A DNA stretch of 64,000 nucleotides from the NCBI RefSeq assembly GCF_947507565.1, contig NC_089184.1, positions 558,001 to 622,000 on the forward strand, read 5' to 3'. The position numbers were made by a program, and so were the translations under genes. The notes under the pieces are model-generated. The model was not told the DNA's origin. It saw only the letters and a list, made by a program, of their open reading frames with translations, and did not search any database. Below are positions 1 to 11,413 of this stretch, one piece after another (position 1 is the first letter of the stretch; every line of letters starts with the position of its first letter). The stretch is from Oscarella lobularis (taxonomy: Eukaryota > Porifera > Homoscleromorpha > Homosclerophorida > Oscarellidae).

Positions 1-3000
1 GGAAGCGAGTATCTCATAAATCTGATCGACTCGCCGGGACACGTAGACTTTTCCAGCGAAGTGCACTCGAAATAAAAAATCAGAACGAACTCTAGCGTTT
101 TTTTCCAGGTTTCTACCGCCGTTCGACTTTGTGACGGAGCCGTCGTTGTCGTCGATGTGGTCGAAGGGGTTTGCCCCCAGGTATTTTATTTAGTAGTTAA
201 TTATTTATTTCGGGCTATAGACTTTTGTTTTTTTAGACGCATGCAGTTTTGCGTCAGGCGTGGCTTGAAAATATCAAGCCGTGTCTGGTTTTAAATAAAA
301 TCGATAGGCTGATACTAGAGCTGAAGTTGTCACCTCTCGAAGCTCATTATCATCTTATGCAAATACTGGAGCAGGTTAAATCAGACAATAAGTTATTGAC
401 ATTTGTACTAATTAAATATAGGTCAATGCAATTACAGGCGCTCTATTTACAAGCTCGGTTTTGGAAGAAACAGCTGTTAGATTCAGAGGCATTTTGATTT
501 GAATAGTAACTCTATTCTTTGTATAGCAAGGTGGTAAAGATACGAAGGCTGAAGCCGAAGTTGACGTCAATCAAGTCTATGACTGGAGTGCTGGCTTGGA
601 GGAGAAGGACGACTCGTCTATCTATTTTTCTCCGGATCAAGGAAACGTTGTTTTTGCTAGTGCAATTGACGGATGGGGATTCAGGTATATCTCTAGAGGC
701 ATGTACTGTAGTATTCGCACTTTTGCTATGATGACCATTCAATAACGAGGGATTCAGCTACTCTTGATTTTCTGATAGTAAATCACAATCTGAGCAAAGC
801 ATATCATACCATACCCTTTATGCGCAGATCTATGTATTCACCTCCTTCTAACATTTCTCTCTCTATGTTCTAGCATTGGTCACTTTGCTTCTCTGTTTGC
901 CACGAAGCTTGGCATCAATTTGGACGTGCTGAGAAAGACGCTCTGGGGCGATTATTATCTCCACTTGAAGTCGCGGCGAATTTTCAAAGGGGCTCAAGCC
1001 AAAGGGAAGAAACCACTCTTTGTCCAATTCATCTTAGAAAACGTGTGGGCCGTCTACGACGCAGTCATTCAATCTCGGTAGGGTCTCTCGCTTTTCTATC
1101 GTACGTATCAAGAAATGCTTTGTTCCTCGCAGAGATAAGGAAAAAATTGATAAGATTGTTCGTTCTATGAACCTTAAAATATCGGCTCGCGACGCTCGTC
1201 ATAGCGACGCTCGAATTCATTTACAGGCCATCTGCTCTCAATGGCTTCCCCTGCCAAAAGCCGTTCTGTGTACGATGGACGTTTTGACTGCTACTTCATA
1301 TCATCTCTTTCTTATTATAGCGATGGTGATTACGCATTTGCCGAATCCTCGCGACTTGGGACGAGATCGAATAGAGAAGTTGATGTGTAGCGGTCTTCAA
1401 ACGTTGGATTCTTTTCCGGCGGAAACGCAGAAACTAGCTCAAGGTTAGACTAGAATTTTTTTTTGTTTTCGCCGCTTGGGCATCGAGTCGTCTATCAAAA
1501 TAAACCGGGTTTTGTACTAGACTTTGAGAAATGCAGTCCAGACGATTCTTCTCCCGTCATTGTGTTTATTTCGAAGATGTTTGCCGTTGATAGAAAGAGC
1601 TTGCCACAGAATCGACCAACGTACTCGCAGGCACTCGCCTCATCGGAACTGAATTGTATGTGCGTTTTGTTCTCAGGGCTTTGACGCAAGACGACATAGA
1701 TCGGAGAAGAGAAATTCTACGACAGAAAAAGAACGAAATGATAGCCGGGAAACAAGAGAAAGGTACAACCACACTGCTCAAATAGAATCAAGTGAATCAA
1801 CGCGTGTCTTAGAAGAAGAAGTCGCTGAATCGATTGAAAGCGAAGAGGCAGATAAGGACGGGGACGTTTTCGTGGCCTTTGCGCGCGTCTTCAGCGGCAC
1901 TCTTCGTCCCGGCCAAGAAATCTACGTCCTAGGCCCTCGACACAATCCAAGCCATTATGTCACCCAAGGAAACGACGACGATAAAAGAAAAGGAGCCGTC
2001 AAAGTTCGCATTGGCGACATCTACGTCCTAATGGGTCGCGAAGTCGAGTCAATCGATACCGTATCAGCCGGAAACGTGGCGGGAATCGGCGGCCTCGAAA
2101 GCCACGTTCTCAAATCGGCGACAATTTCGTCGACCCTTTATTGTCCCCCATTTCGTGCCGTCCAATTCGACGTGGCTCCCATAGTCCGCGTCGCCGTCGA
2201 ACCCGTGCATCCGAGCGACATGAGCGCGCTCGTCGAAGGACTCAAACTTCTCAACCAAGCCGATTCGTGCGTCGAAATCGTCGTCCAAGAAACGGGCGAA
2301 CACGTGCTCGTAACGGCCGGCGAGGTCCATCTCCAACGCTGTCTCGACGATCTGCGTTCTCATTTTGCCGCCGGCGTCGCTATCGACGTATCCGAACCGA
2401 TCGTTCCGTTTCGCGAGACGATCGTGCCGCCGCCGACCGTCGATCGAGTGAACGAGGAAATCGGGAAAGACGGTCAAGCCTTTCATTTCAGTCGACTCAA
2501 GCTCGCCTATAACGGGCTCGTCGAAGCCGATTTGCCGTCGAGCGACAACGTAACCGAGACGACGGCAAACGGCGTTTATCGTCTTCGCGTTCGCGCCGTT
2601 TCCTTACCGGACGACGTCACTCGATTACTCGCGCGTAACGGCGAGTTATTGAAGAGCGCGACGGCGACGGCGCCGTCGAACGTCGATACGATGTTGCGCG
2701 AATTTCGTCGCGAGTTGGACGAAGCGTTTCGCGCTGCCGGTCCGCCTTGGAGCGACGGCGACGCGGTCGATCGAATTTGGTCGCTCGGTCCGCGTCGAAC
2801 GGGCCCAAACGTTCTTCTAAACGCGATCGCCGATTACAGTCGTCCTTCCGTCTGGCAACGAGACGGAGATGACGTTTTGCGCGAATTCGATCACGCTATT
2901 GTGAGCGGTTTCCAGCTCGCAACGCTGGCCGGTCCGCTTTGCGACGAACCTCTCATGGGTGTCGCCTTTATCGTCGACGCATGGGAAAAGACGGGAGAGA

Positions 3001-3524
3001 ACGCTACTGATGCGGATTCTTTTGGCCCTTTGTCTGGTCAGCTGATATCGGCTATGAAAGAGACCTGTCGTCGCGCTTTTCTCGCTCAGCCTACGCGACT
3101 CATGATGGCTATGTACTCGTGTCAAATCCAGGCGACCGCCGACGTTCTCGGTCGACTCTACGCTGTATTGGGTCGACGAGGCGGTCGCGTTTTATCGGAA
3201 GAAATGAAAGAAGGATCGTCGATTTTCGTCATCGATTCCGTTCTGCCGGTGGCGGAGAGTTTCGGTTTCGCCGAAGAGGTTCGAAAGAGAACGAGCGGAC
3301 TAGCGAGTCCTCAACTCGTCTTCGATCACTGGGCCGTGCTCGACGAGGATCCCTATTGGGTTCCGACGACCGAGGAAGAACTCGTGCATTTCGGCGAAAA
3401 AGCCGACTATGACAATCGAGCGAGAAAATACATGGACGCCGTACGACGTCGCAAGGGTCTCTACATCGAAGAAAAAACAGTCGAACACGCGGAAAAACAA
3501 CGCACCCTATCGAAGAACAAATAA
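1..3524 (+). CDS. EFL1: Elongation factor-like GTPase 1 (EFL1/Ria1), 5' truncated by window edge
   Basis: EFL1 is a cytoplasmic EF-2-like GTPase that, with SBDS, evicts eIF6 from pre-60S ribosomal subunits. The window opens inside the G domain: the first exon encodes the G3 motif ([10 protein letters not shown]), the next two give [13 protein letters not shown] and the G4 motif NKID (about 295-305). Short introns interrupt the first 1.86 kb, then one long exon (about 1870-3524) encodes domains II-V. Recognisable stretches are [12 protein letters not shown] (domain II), [14 protein letters not shown] (domain III) and [16 protein letters not shown] near the end. The last residues, [12 protein letters not shown], are as in human EFL1. 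The P-loop exon lies upstream of the window. Ordinary EF-2 is excluded by the EFL1-specific insert (roughly 1500-1860) and tail. The stop codon sits inside an AATAAA motif, and a convergent gene ends only 14 bp away. Very confident. Confidence 0.96.
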
Positions 3525-3525
3525 A
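3520..3525 (+). terminator. AATAAA poly(A) signal overlapping EFL1 stop
   Basis: AATAAA reads across the TAA stop codon of EFL1 (3522-3524). Cleavage would fall some 10-30 bases downstream, inside the 3' end of the convergent STAND gene, so the two mRNAs should overlap. Confidence 0.6.
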
Positions 3526-3538
3526 ACTTCTACATTCG

Positions 3539-6468
3539 TCAGTCGTCTTCGTTTCGCCGTCGCCGTTTACTTTCACTTTGTTCTCGTTCTCGTTCCAACG
3601 ACTTCGACGCTTCGTCGATGAGCTGCTCCGTTCGGCGTATCCGCGAATGATTTTCGCCGTAGTGGGAAACTTGGATTTCGCGAGCTCGACGAAGAAGCTC
3701 GAGTCCGCTTCGGCTGTCGCCGTTGCGATGTCGTGCGAGACCGAGACATTCGAAAGCGAAGGCCATTTCGTAGTGATTCTCGCCCAACGCCTCTTTGCGA
3801 TTCTCGACGGCCTCGACGGCTTTTTCCAAAGCCGTTCGCTCGTTCGCTTCGCCACCGATCGCCAACAACGTATTCCCAAGATTGACGAGAAGTATGGCGT
3901 AATCGTTTTTATCGGCGTGCTGTCGCGTTTCGCTTTCATAGGATTTGAGAGCGGAGGACAAAACGTCGCACGATTTCTCCAAATCGTCGTTCTTGTAATA
4001 CGCGCGACCCAACGTCGTCTTCGCCTTCAGGACCAGATCGTGCGAGTCGCCCAAATGCTCGACTCGTATATGAAGTGCCTTTTCCAACGCATCGATCGCC
4101 TTCGACGGGTCGTCGATCGTCGGATCCAAATGATATCGTCCGAGATGAATCAACGAAGTGGCGTAAGTCGGATGCATTTCTCCCACTACGTTCTTCTTCA
4201 TTTCCAGAGCGCGATCGATATAAGCCTTCGCTCGATTCATGTCTCCGATGTCGTGATAGGCTCGAGAGAGATCGGTGAGCGTCGCTCCCATGGCCATGTT
4301 TCCCTCGCGCGGAAACGTTTCGGTTTGAAGTCGCAACGCCTCCTCCAATAATTCCACTGCTTTCTCATATTTCGACATGTCTTCGTAGACGCGCGCCAAG
4401 CTGCAGAGAACGCGAGCAATTCGTCGTTTCGATTTGCTTCGGTCTCGGCAAATTTCGAGACACTGAGTTAGAAGAGAAACGGCGCGTTCTTTCTCGCCAA
4501 TATCAGCCAAAGCGCATCCCAACGAAAGAAGAACAGCATCCAAACGATCTTCCCCACCACCAGAAACGTCATTAACCTTGGCAAACGCATCTTCTAATAT
4601 CTCGCAGCGAATCCTATGCTCGCCCAACAGATCGTAAATATCGGCGCGATTCTGCAGGGCATCGACAACGACGACGTTGTCCATAGCAACCTTTTCAGGA
4701 GTCGAGAGAACTTTCTCCAAATGAGCCAAGTAGGCGCGACGAAGCATATAGCGCTCGTGAACGTCGTCGCTATCGTCGCCGACCGAGTACGACTCGTTTA
4801 GGACGCTCATCACCAATTGGACGTGAGCGTGGGCCATGGGACGCTCCGGCATCAACCAGCTCATAACGGACGCCGCAAAAACGCTGTGCGTGACCTGATG
4901 CACTTCGACCATTTCAACGCGTTTCACGTAGGCTCGCGTCACGATCAATAGCGAGCATTTCTTCACGATCGGTTTCGCCGCCGCCGCTCCCGACGTCGCG
5001 TCGTCTCTCTGACAATACTTGATTATGGAATCGAGAGGAAGAGCTTGATTGGCGCACGAGCCGAAAAAAATGAAAGCTGATCGAAGAATCGCTTTCGACA
5101 TTGCCATTCGATTCGCCGCCATGGTGACGGCGACGCGCATCGTGCGCGGATACGTGCGATTGTGCTCGACCGACGCGTCGTCGCACAAGTCGCGCAGGCC
5201 GGCGTCGAGCTCGTCGACGTAATTGGACCACGTGAACGCGTTGCCGGCGTCCATTTCGTTTGTGACCCGGACGTAGACGCCGGCACTCGACAACGGAAGC
5301 GGAAGGAACTCCAGTCGCTTAGCAACGTCCAAAGCGCCGTCGCGATCTTCTATGCCGGATAGATTCGTCAAGAGACGAATGGAATCGTTCGGGGTCATTC
5401 CTTTTGTGAGACTCATTTCTGCCACGTGGTCGGACGAGCCGAGAATTCCTCGCTCTTGACTCGTCACGAGAACGGCGCCCGTGCCCCAGTTCGGCGTGCC
5501 CGGCTGCGGCCAATAGGCCCACCACTTGTCTCTCACTTCGTTGCACAAATTATCGACGATGAGAAACCAATGTCTAGCCGCGCGAAGTTTTCCGCGCACC
5601 GCCGGTAGAAGAATCTCGAGTCGTTTTCTTGGATTTTCGACGTGTTCCAGGCGTTTGACGACGGCGTCGCAGCCCAGTTCGAGTGCAATGGTCGTCATTG
5701 ATTTGTCGAACGTGTCGAGATTTTCCGCTATGAGCGTGAGCACGACCGCGCTGCCCTGCGCTTCGAGCGCTTCCTCGCCGTACGTTTCGCCGTACTGGCG
5801 AGCTAGCTGGCTCTTTCCGTATCCAGGAGACCCGGTTATAGCGAGACCGATGACGCCGCCGTGCAAATGTCTTTGACGCAGAGCACTGAACTTCTCTTTT
5901 ATCCAACCAAGTTCGGTTTCTCGTGTTTGGATCAGGTGACTGGGAGAAGGCGGCAACATCAAAATACTGGCCTATGGAAAGTTTTCCGCTATATACAGTA
6001 TATCTTATTACGAACTGCGTCTACTTACAGGGGGACGAGGATCCTCCTTCAGATAATAAGGCCCTCTAATTTCCTCTCCTCTCTCTTCTCCTAACCACAC
6101 CCACATGAAATAGTTTCATTGCAGTCTGTCTTTGTACCTCTAATGTATCGGGCTAACGCAATGAAAGGTCGCGATTGCTCGTATTTTGCTTTTCGAAGCA
6201 TTTCCAAAAGTTGCGCGATCGTTACTCGGCGTTCGTGGAGCGCCATCAGGAGTTCGACAGTCGGACTCCCCGTCTTTGTGAGCTTCGCCAATGACATGGT
6301 GAACTCAGCCTCTTTCGATGAAAACTGAGCGGGCGCCGGAGCAACAGCCACCAATTTGCGCCAAGAGTCGTCCTGATCAAAAATGAGAGCAAGATTTCTG
6401 CACAAATTGAAGGGAATCAATCCAACTGGACGGTTGGAACGATCCAAACCGTTGGCGAACATATTCAC
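3539..6468 (-). CDS. Death domain - NB-ARC - TPR protein (STAND NTPase, APAF1/NLR-like)
   Basis: The main exon (5962-3539, 807 codons) encodes a STAND NTPase: Walker A GSPGYGKSQLAR, a Walker B-like WFLIVDN, a sensor-like segment GTGAVLVTSQERG, a GLPL-like LPLPLSSAG and an MHD-like VHQVTHSVF. Kinesin-light-chain-type TPR repeats follow in the C-terminal half (LGRYHLD..., LGRAYYKND..., LGLARHRNGDS...). Upstream on the same strand, 6468-6091 encodes a Death domain of the IRAK/MyD88 type (DDSWRKLVAVAP, then SPTVELLMALHERRVTIAQLLE). A good donor (GTAAGT near 6037) and acceptor (CATAG just before the long ORF) suggest that the two are one gene with one or two introns. The exact junction is unresolved. 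Such proteins typically oligomerise on a trigger and recruit Death-domain partners; the ligand is unknown. The NB-ARC/TPR call is firm; the Death fusion is likely. Confidence 0.82.
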
Positions 6469-6493
6469 TTCCGTTGTAACGCGCGCTGGCGTG
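6469..6493. promoter_or_regulatory. 25-bp gap between divergent start codons
   Basis: Only 25 bp separate the predicted ATG of the Death/NB-ARC gene (minus) from that of the ClC-7-like gene (plus). Core promoter elements must lie inside one or both first exons, or the true starts are further in. No TATA box is visible here. Confidence 0.45.
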
Positions 6494-9400
6494 ATGGCAC
6501 TTACCGAAGAGGAAGAGTCGAAGGCAAAACGCTCTGTTTTCGTTTCATTTTATCAGTCTCGTTAGCTATTTCTGCAGACTTCGAGTCTCAGACGGCGTCT
6601 CACGCTGGTCGAAGGGCCGAAAAACGAGCCGACAACGGCGTTTTTTCAACGCGGTCGAGAATTGGAGAGCGTCTACGACAATCATCGCTACACAGACGAA
6701 GAACGACACGCTCTGGCGGAGTTCGACAGCTTGGACTATCTTCCGCCGCACAGTCAGGTGTATAAAGTAAGAAAATGACCTCGCATGTCAACACATGAAT
6801 AGTCAATACCGGTACCGTAATTGCATTTAAATAGGAATGGCTTCGAAAGCAGCCAAGACGTTTGGACTGGGATCGATGGATTATGATGGGTCTGATAGGA
6901 TTTTCGGTCGGTTTCGTGGGATTTCTGCTTCATCAGTGCATCGACGTCTTATCAGAGTAGATGACTCGAGAGCCTCTTGTTTTTTTGACTCGTAAATTTC
7001 TCTTTGTCTCTGTAGCGTCAAATTTGACAAGGCTGACGATTTCGTTCAGGTAACGTATATTGGACCTATAGTAAGAGCTAATTTACATAATTTGTTATTA
7101 GGATTCAGAATTTTTCTATGCTTGGGGTTGGCTTGTCCTCTGGGGAATTGGGCTAGTTCTCTTCGGCTCAGCAATTGTTGTCGTACGTTGGAGGGGGGAA
7201 TATCTCATTGAATAACAGCCAATGTCATTTACGTATTAGCTTTTGAGGCCTTCCGCAGCCGCGTCAGGCCTCCCAGAACTCATTGGATTCCTCAACGGGA
7301 CAATAATTCGAAGAATATTCAGCGTGAAGACGTTCATCGTGAAATTCTTCTCGTGCATGGCAGCCGTAGCATCGGGACTGCCCGTCGGACCCGAAGGCCC
7401 CATGATCCACATGGGGTATGAAAGCGAGAGAAAACCAATTCGTTTGTCAATGATTCTTTTTGCAGATCTCTTATTGGTGCCGGGCTGAGTCAAATGCGAT
7501 CTTCCACTCTTCGCTTCAGTTTGCCGCTGTTCAACCGATTTCGAAATTCTGAGGATCGTCGGAATTTCATCTCGGCCGGCGCCGGTGCGGGCATTGCGTC
7601 CGCCTTTGGCGCTCCCGTCGGAGGAATGCTCTTCTCCATGGAGGAAGTGTCGTCGTTTTGGAATCAGAAACTGACGTGGCAGATCTTCTTTTGCTGCATG
7701 ATCTCGACGTTCACTACCGTAATGAAGAATTTTACTAATCGGTTTGAAGTTCTTTATTTAATTTCCTTCTCAGGATTTGTTCAATTCTGCTTTCATTGGC
7801 TGGAAATATGACGGTCCTTTTGGTCTCTTTAAGACGGACAGATACATTCTTTTTCGGGTGAGATCACTACCAATATCGCCCAAATAATGTAGACTAATGA
7901 TTGATTAATTAAGGTTGAACAAGGCATTGCTCTTCATCTTCTCGTTTTTATTCCTACAATTATTATCGGTGTGATTGGTGGCATACTAGGCAGTCTCTTC
8001 ACTTTTATGAATGTTAAGGTAATAAGGTCCTTATAGAAATAAAAGCACTGTAGACGTCGTTGGCTATATAGATTGCTCGCTGGAGACGTTCCTTGCTAAA
8101 AAAGGTCGAGTCGCCCTGTGGTAAAGCCACACTGAAAATGATCGAACCCGTCATAATTATAGTCGGTTGAGAAATAAAGCTGAAACAGCGCTATGACGAG
8201 AGCCAATACCGTTTAGGTACTCATGGTGACAGTGACCGTTTTTCTTCCACAAGCGTTTTCCTGTACTAAATTCGAGTGCAACTATAACTGCACTCAAGTT
8301 CAGTGCTCCGTACCCAAGAACTTGAGGCAAGAGGATTGTGATGTGATCTAAACGGGCGGTTTTTTTTATTGATTTTATATAGTCCTCGTTGCTTGAACAG
8401 CCCTTCGACGACTCCATTGCACACGGAATCGAATGTTTACTACTACACGTGTCCAAAGGGGATTTTTTTCAACGTTAACGGATCGATCGTATCAAACGGA
8501 TCATTTAGTGAAGGTATTAAATAATAAATATTGTGTTTAACAATTTGGATTTTTAATTTTCTATCACGTGCAGTTGCGACTCTGCTGTTTGTAACAGGAG
8601 AAGAGGCAATCAAACATCTTTTCTCTCGACAGACTCAACTAGAATTTGGAGCAGCGTAAGTGATCTATTTCTTTCTTACGCTTATACAATAGAAAATATT
8701 TTGGAATGCTTCGCAGATCATTAATCACGGTATTGATTATATATTTTATCCTATCCTGTTGGACGGCCGGCACTTTTATATCAAGCGGTCTCGTCGTCCC
8801 TATGCTGTAAGTCCATGGAATGACACTAATACCCCCCGGTTCTAAAAGTCTTGTGATAGTTTCATAGGAGCATTGTACGGTAGATTGGTAGGCGTAGCAA
8901 TGGTAGCGATGTTTGGAGTCTTCTCCAAAGGTAAATTCTTGACAACTTTTATTGGCCTAAGCCTACATTATCGTCTCTATCAGAGACTCTTCTTTGGGCT
9001 TGGATAGACCCTGGAGCTTTTGCTCTGATTGGGGCGGCGAGTTTCTTTGGAGGTGTCTCTCGATTGACGGTATCATTAACCGTCATAATGGTACGTTTTG
9101 TTCGATTAGATTTTCCGAACCTCACCGATTGTTTTTTCAGTTGGAAATCACAAACGACGTTCAATTTCTTCTTCCAATCATGGTTGCCATCATGGTTGCC
9201 AAGTGGACGGGTGATTTCATCACTCATCCCATCTACCACGCTCTCCTTGAAATGAAGTGCATACCATTTCTCGACGCCGAACCTGTCATCATACGCGCCG
9301 ACAAGAAGACGACGTAGAAACTGCACACAACAGCCACAATCGTAGCTATTTGTCATTTTAGGTCGACTGGCGTCGTCAATTTGGAACTTCATTGCGCCAG

Positions 9401-10335
9401 TGATGCCATGACAAAAGCCGTCAAGGTAAGATGAGCAGCCGAGATCAATCTAGCAGCTATAAACATTTTTTCAGGTTTTACCTGTGCGCATTAGCGTTTA
9501 CCAGTTGGCTAACACGCTGATGTCGACGACCCACGGGGGCTATCCCGTTATTGAGCGAGCCAAGGACACTGATGTAGAAGTGTTTGGAGGAATTATATCG
9601 AGGTAGTGTACGCATTTAGTTGCGTGTTTCAGATGTCAACGTTTTTTTATTGCAGGGACCATCTTCTCTTTCTCCTCTTGAATGCATCTGAGCTGATGAA
9701 AACGAAGTCTAATCTTGATGAAGAACTTCAGACTGCCGAATTACCTATTGATATGAAACAGGTTCTTTATCATCCAGCGTTCATTGATCCCTATAGTCAA
9801 TTTCTTTTGTCCTAGTTGGTTTTTAGTCAGGCTCATCCCATTCAAGTTTCGAAGGCTCTGATGGAAACTTATGCTACAGACGAACAATACAAGAACCTGT
9901 ATTTCGATCTGGTAAGTCAGTGATAATTATGGCACAGGAGTGGAAACCGGCTGTTTTTCTTTTATGTCAAGTCGCCTTTTATTAATCGATCCAATCCGAC
10001 TGTTTCGACAACGTTTTCTCTTCACAGAACCTATATTCTGTTTCGCACCTTGGGTCTCAGGTAAATGAATAATACAGCATGCATGATTAATAAGTAATCC
10101 GATTATTTAGACACTTGGTGGTATTGGACGAATGCAACAGGTATTTTCTTCTCCTCAATAGTACTACTAGCTTTGAGTGTCCCCGTGTAGAGTGGCTGGA
10201 ATTCTTACGCGAAAAGACCTGATGGGATTCGCCCTGGAAGAAAGGCTCGTTGATGTGGCGTCTCCGGAAAATGAAGGCGCTGATTCAAACGCAGAGCCAA
10301 CGCCAGTAGAATTGCAACAAGTTGCCATCAATTAG
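6494..10335 (+). CDS. CLCN7: ClC-7-like H+/Cl- exchanger
   Basis: ClC-7 exchanges chloride for protons across late endosomal and lysosomal membranes. The gene has many short introns. A first exon (6494-6535, [14 protein letters not shown]) joins in phase to an exon ending [13 protein letters not shown]. Signature stretches follow in order: [13 protein letters not shown] (selectivity helix, as GSGIP), GPEGPMIH containing the gating glutamate, [52 protein letters not shown] and SLTVIM. Two CBS domains end the protein; the second, [18 protein letters not shown], is close to ClC-7. GAPVGG and MISTFT favour ClC-7 over ClC-6. The basic residue of the usual GKEGP motif is a proline here. ClC-7 normally needs the OSTM1 beta subunit, which is not in this window. 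Family certain, orthology likely. Confidence 0.9.
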
Positions 10336-10439
10336 CAGCCACTGGCACATGCAGCTTGACTGCTTGAGGTACGTGGCTGTTGCGTCAATTAATTAAATAA
10401 CTAAACCTCAATTTTCTCTCTGTCTTTTCTACTCTTTTT

Positions 10440-10986
10440 CACGTAAGAAATATTATGCGATGTGGTGTCCTCACGCCGCCCCGTCAAGTTCGTCACGTGA
10501 CGAAGAATACACATCGCTCTCTCGCTCGTGTGCGGGGCGTTTTCGTCGAGAAGCGCCGAGCAAGACGTTTGTTTGGCGTCAATCTGTAGCATGGTTTAGC
10601 TGCGAAGCGCTCAAGACCTCGGCGTTGGCAATCGACTTCGCGATCTCGATAACTAAAGGTAAAAAACGGCCAGTAGTCGCACCCCGCGGCAATAGATGTT
10701 CCAAATGGCCTGTCTAAAAACAATTCCAGGTGGAAGGGAGATCGCTAGGGCTCCTTTTCAGAGGTGGGGTCCTCATGACGTCACGTGCCATCCATTGCAG
10801 GTGAACAAACGTCCTCGTATTCCAGTTGGACACTCAATTGACTCAAAGTACTTCATCCTAAAGAAAAGGCGTTTGGTTTTTTTTCTGTTGCAGTTTTCTC
10901 GTAAAGTAATGGGACATACTGACGAGGCAGATGAAGAGCTTTCCGATGTCGCCATTCACCTCCGGGCCCCGAGGTGACTAAATAAA
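10440..10986 (+). other. Possible small transcription unit with E-box/CRE and poly(A) signal
   Basis: No recognisable protein. A palindromic GTCACGTGAC (around 10492-10501), a perfect CRE (TGACGTCA, 10776-10783) fused to a CACGTG, a pyrimidine-rich acceptor ending at about 10800 and an open frame ending at 10977 (tail DEADEELSDVAIHLRAPR) are followed at once by AATAAA (10981-10986). This looks like the layout of a small spliced gene, but the protein has no known match and the upstream exons cannot be fixed. It could equally be non-coding. Confidence 0.25.
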
Positions 10987-11030
10987 ACCGGCCCAACTCG
11001 AGCCAGAGAGGTTAAACGCGGCGAAAACGC

Positions 11031-11202
11031 AGGGGATTCAATCCCCTACTCCAGTGGCATGAGTGATAAACTGCCACCCCACTTGGGCAAGACGCGGTGG
11101 GTTACAATCGCGGTCCACCTGTGCCTTGGTATATAAAGGCACCCCCGGGACAGATGGGTCACTGTCTCCCCGAAAGAGGGCCTGGGTGAAGGGCCCTTCA
11201 CC
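11031..11202. repeat. Chain of six inverted repeats (hairpin-rich block)
   Basis: Six short inverted repeats follow each other with almost no gap: AGGGGATT/AATCCCCT (11031-11047), GTGGCA/TGCCAC (11054-11077), CCCAC/GTGGG (11078-11101), GTGCCTT/AAGGCAC with a loop of GGTATATA (11121-11142), GACAG/CTGTC (11149-11166), and the perfect 18-bp palindrome GGTGAAGGGCCCTTCACC (11185-11202). The block is more GC-rich than its flanks and holds no convincing ORF. It may be a structured RNA or a remnant of a foldback or SINE-like element. The first hairpin faintly recalls a tRNA T-arm/B-box, but no full tRNA can be folded. From 11203 to 11413 I see nothing further. Confidence 0.5.
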
Positions 11203-11413
11203 TGAAGACGCCGGGAGGACGTTCGTTTTCTTTTTGGGCTACTTCCGGGTTACTTCCGGGTTTAATATTTATATTTATGGTATGAATTACAGCATTGCAC
11301 CCGGCGGTCCAGGTGACGTACCAACAAAACGATAAGGACAAATGACTCATGCACAAGCGAAAATAGCACCTCAATGATTGCACATGACATGAAATTCCAA
11401 CAACAACGCTTAC

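Noticed and set aside
2064..2486. Antisense ORFs within EFL1 and other long exons
   Set aside because: They mirror the high-GC coding frames of the true genes and have no independent support.
11031..11047. tRNA T-arm / tRNA gene
   Set aside because: Only one T-arm-like hairpin; no acceptor, D or anticodon arm can be folded around it.
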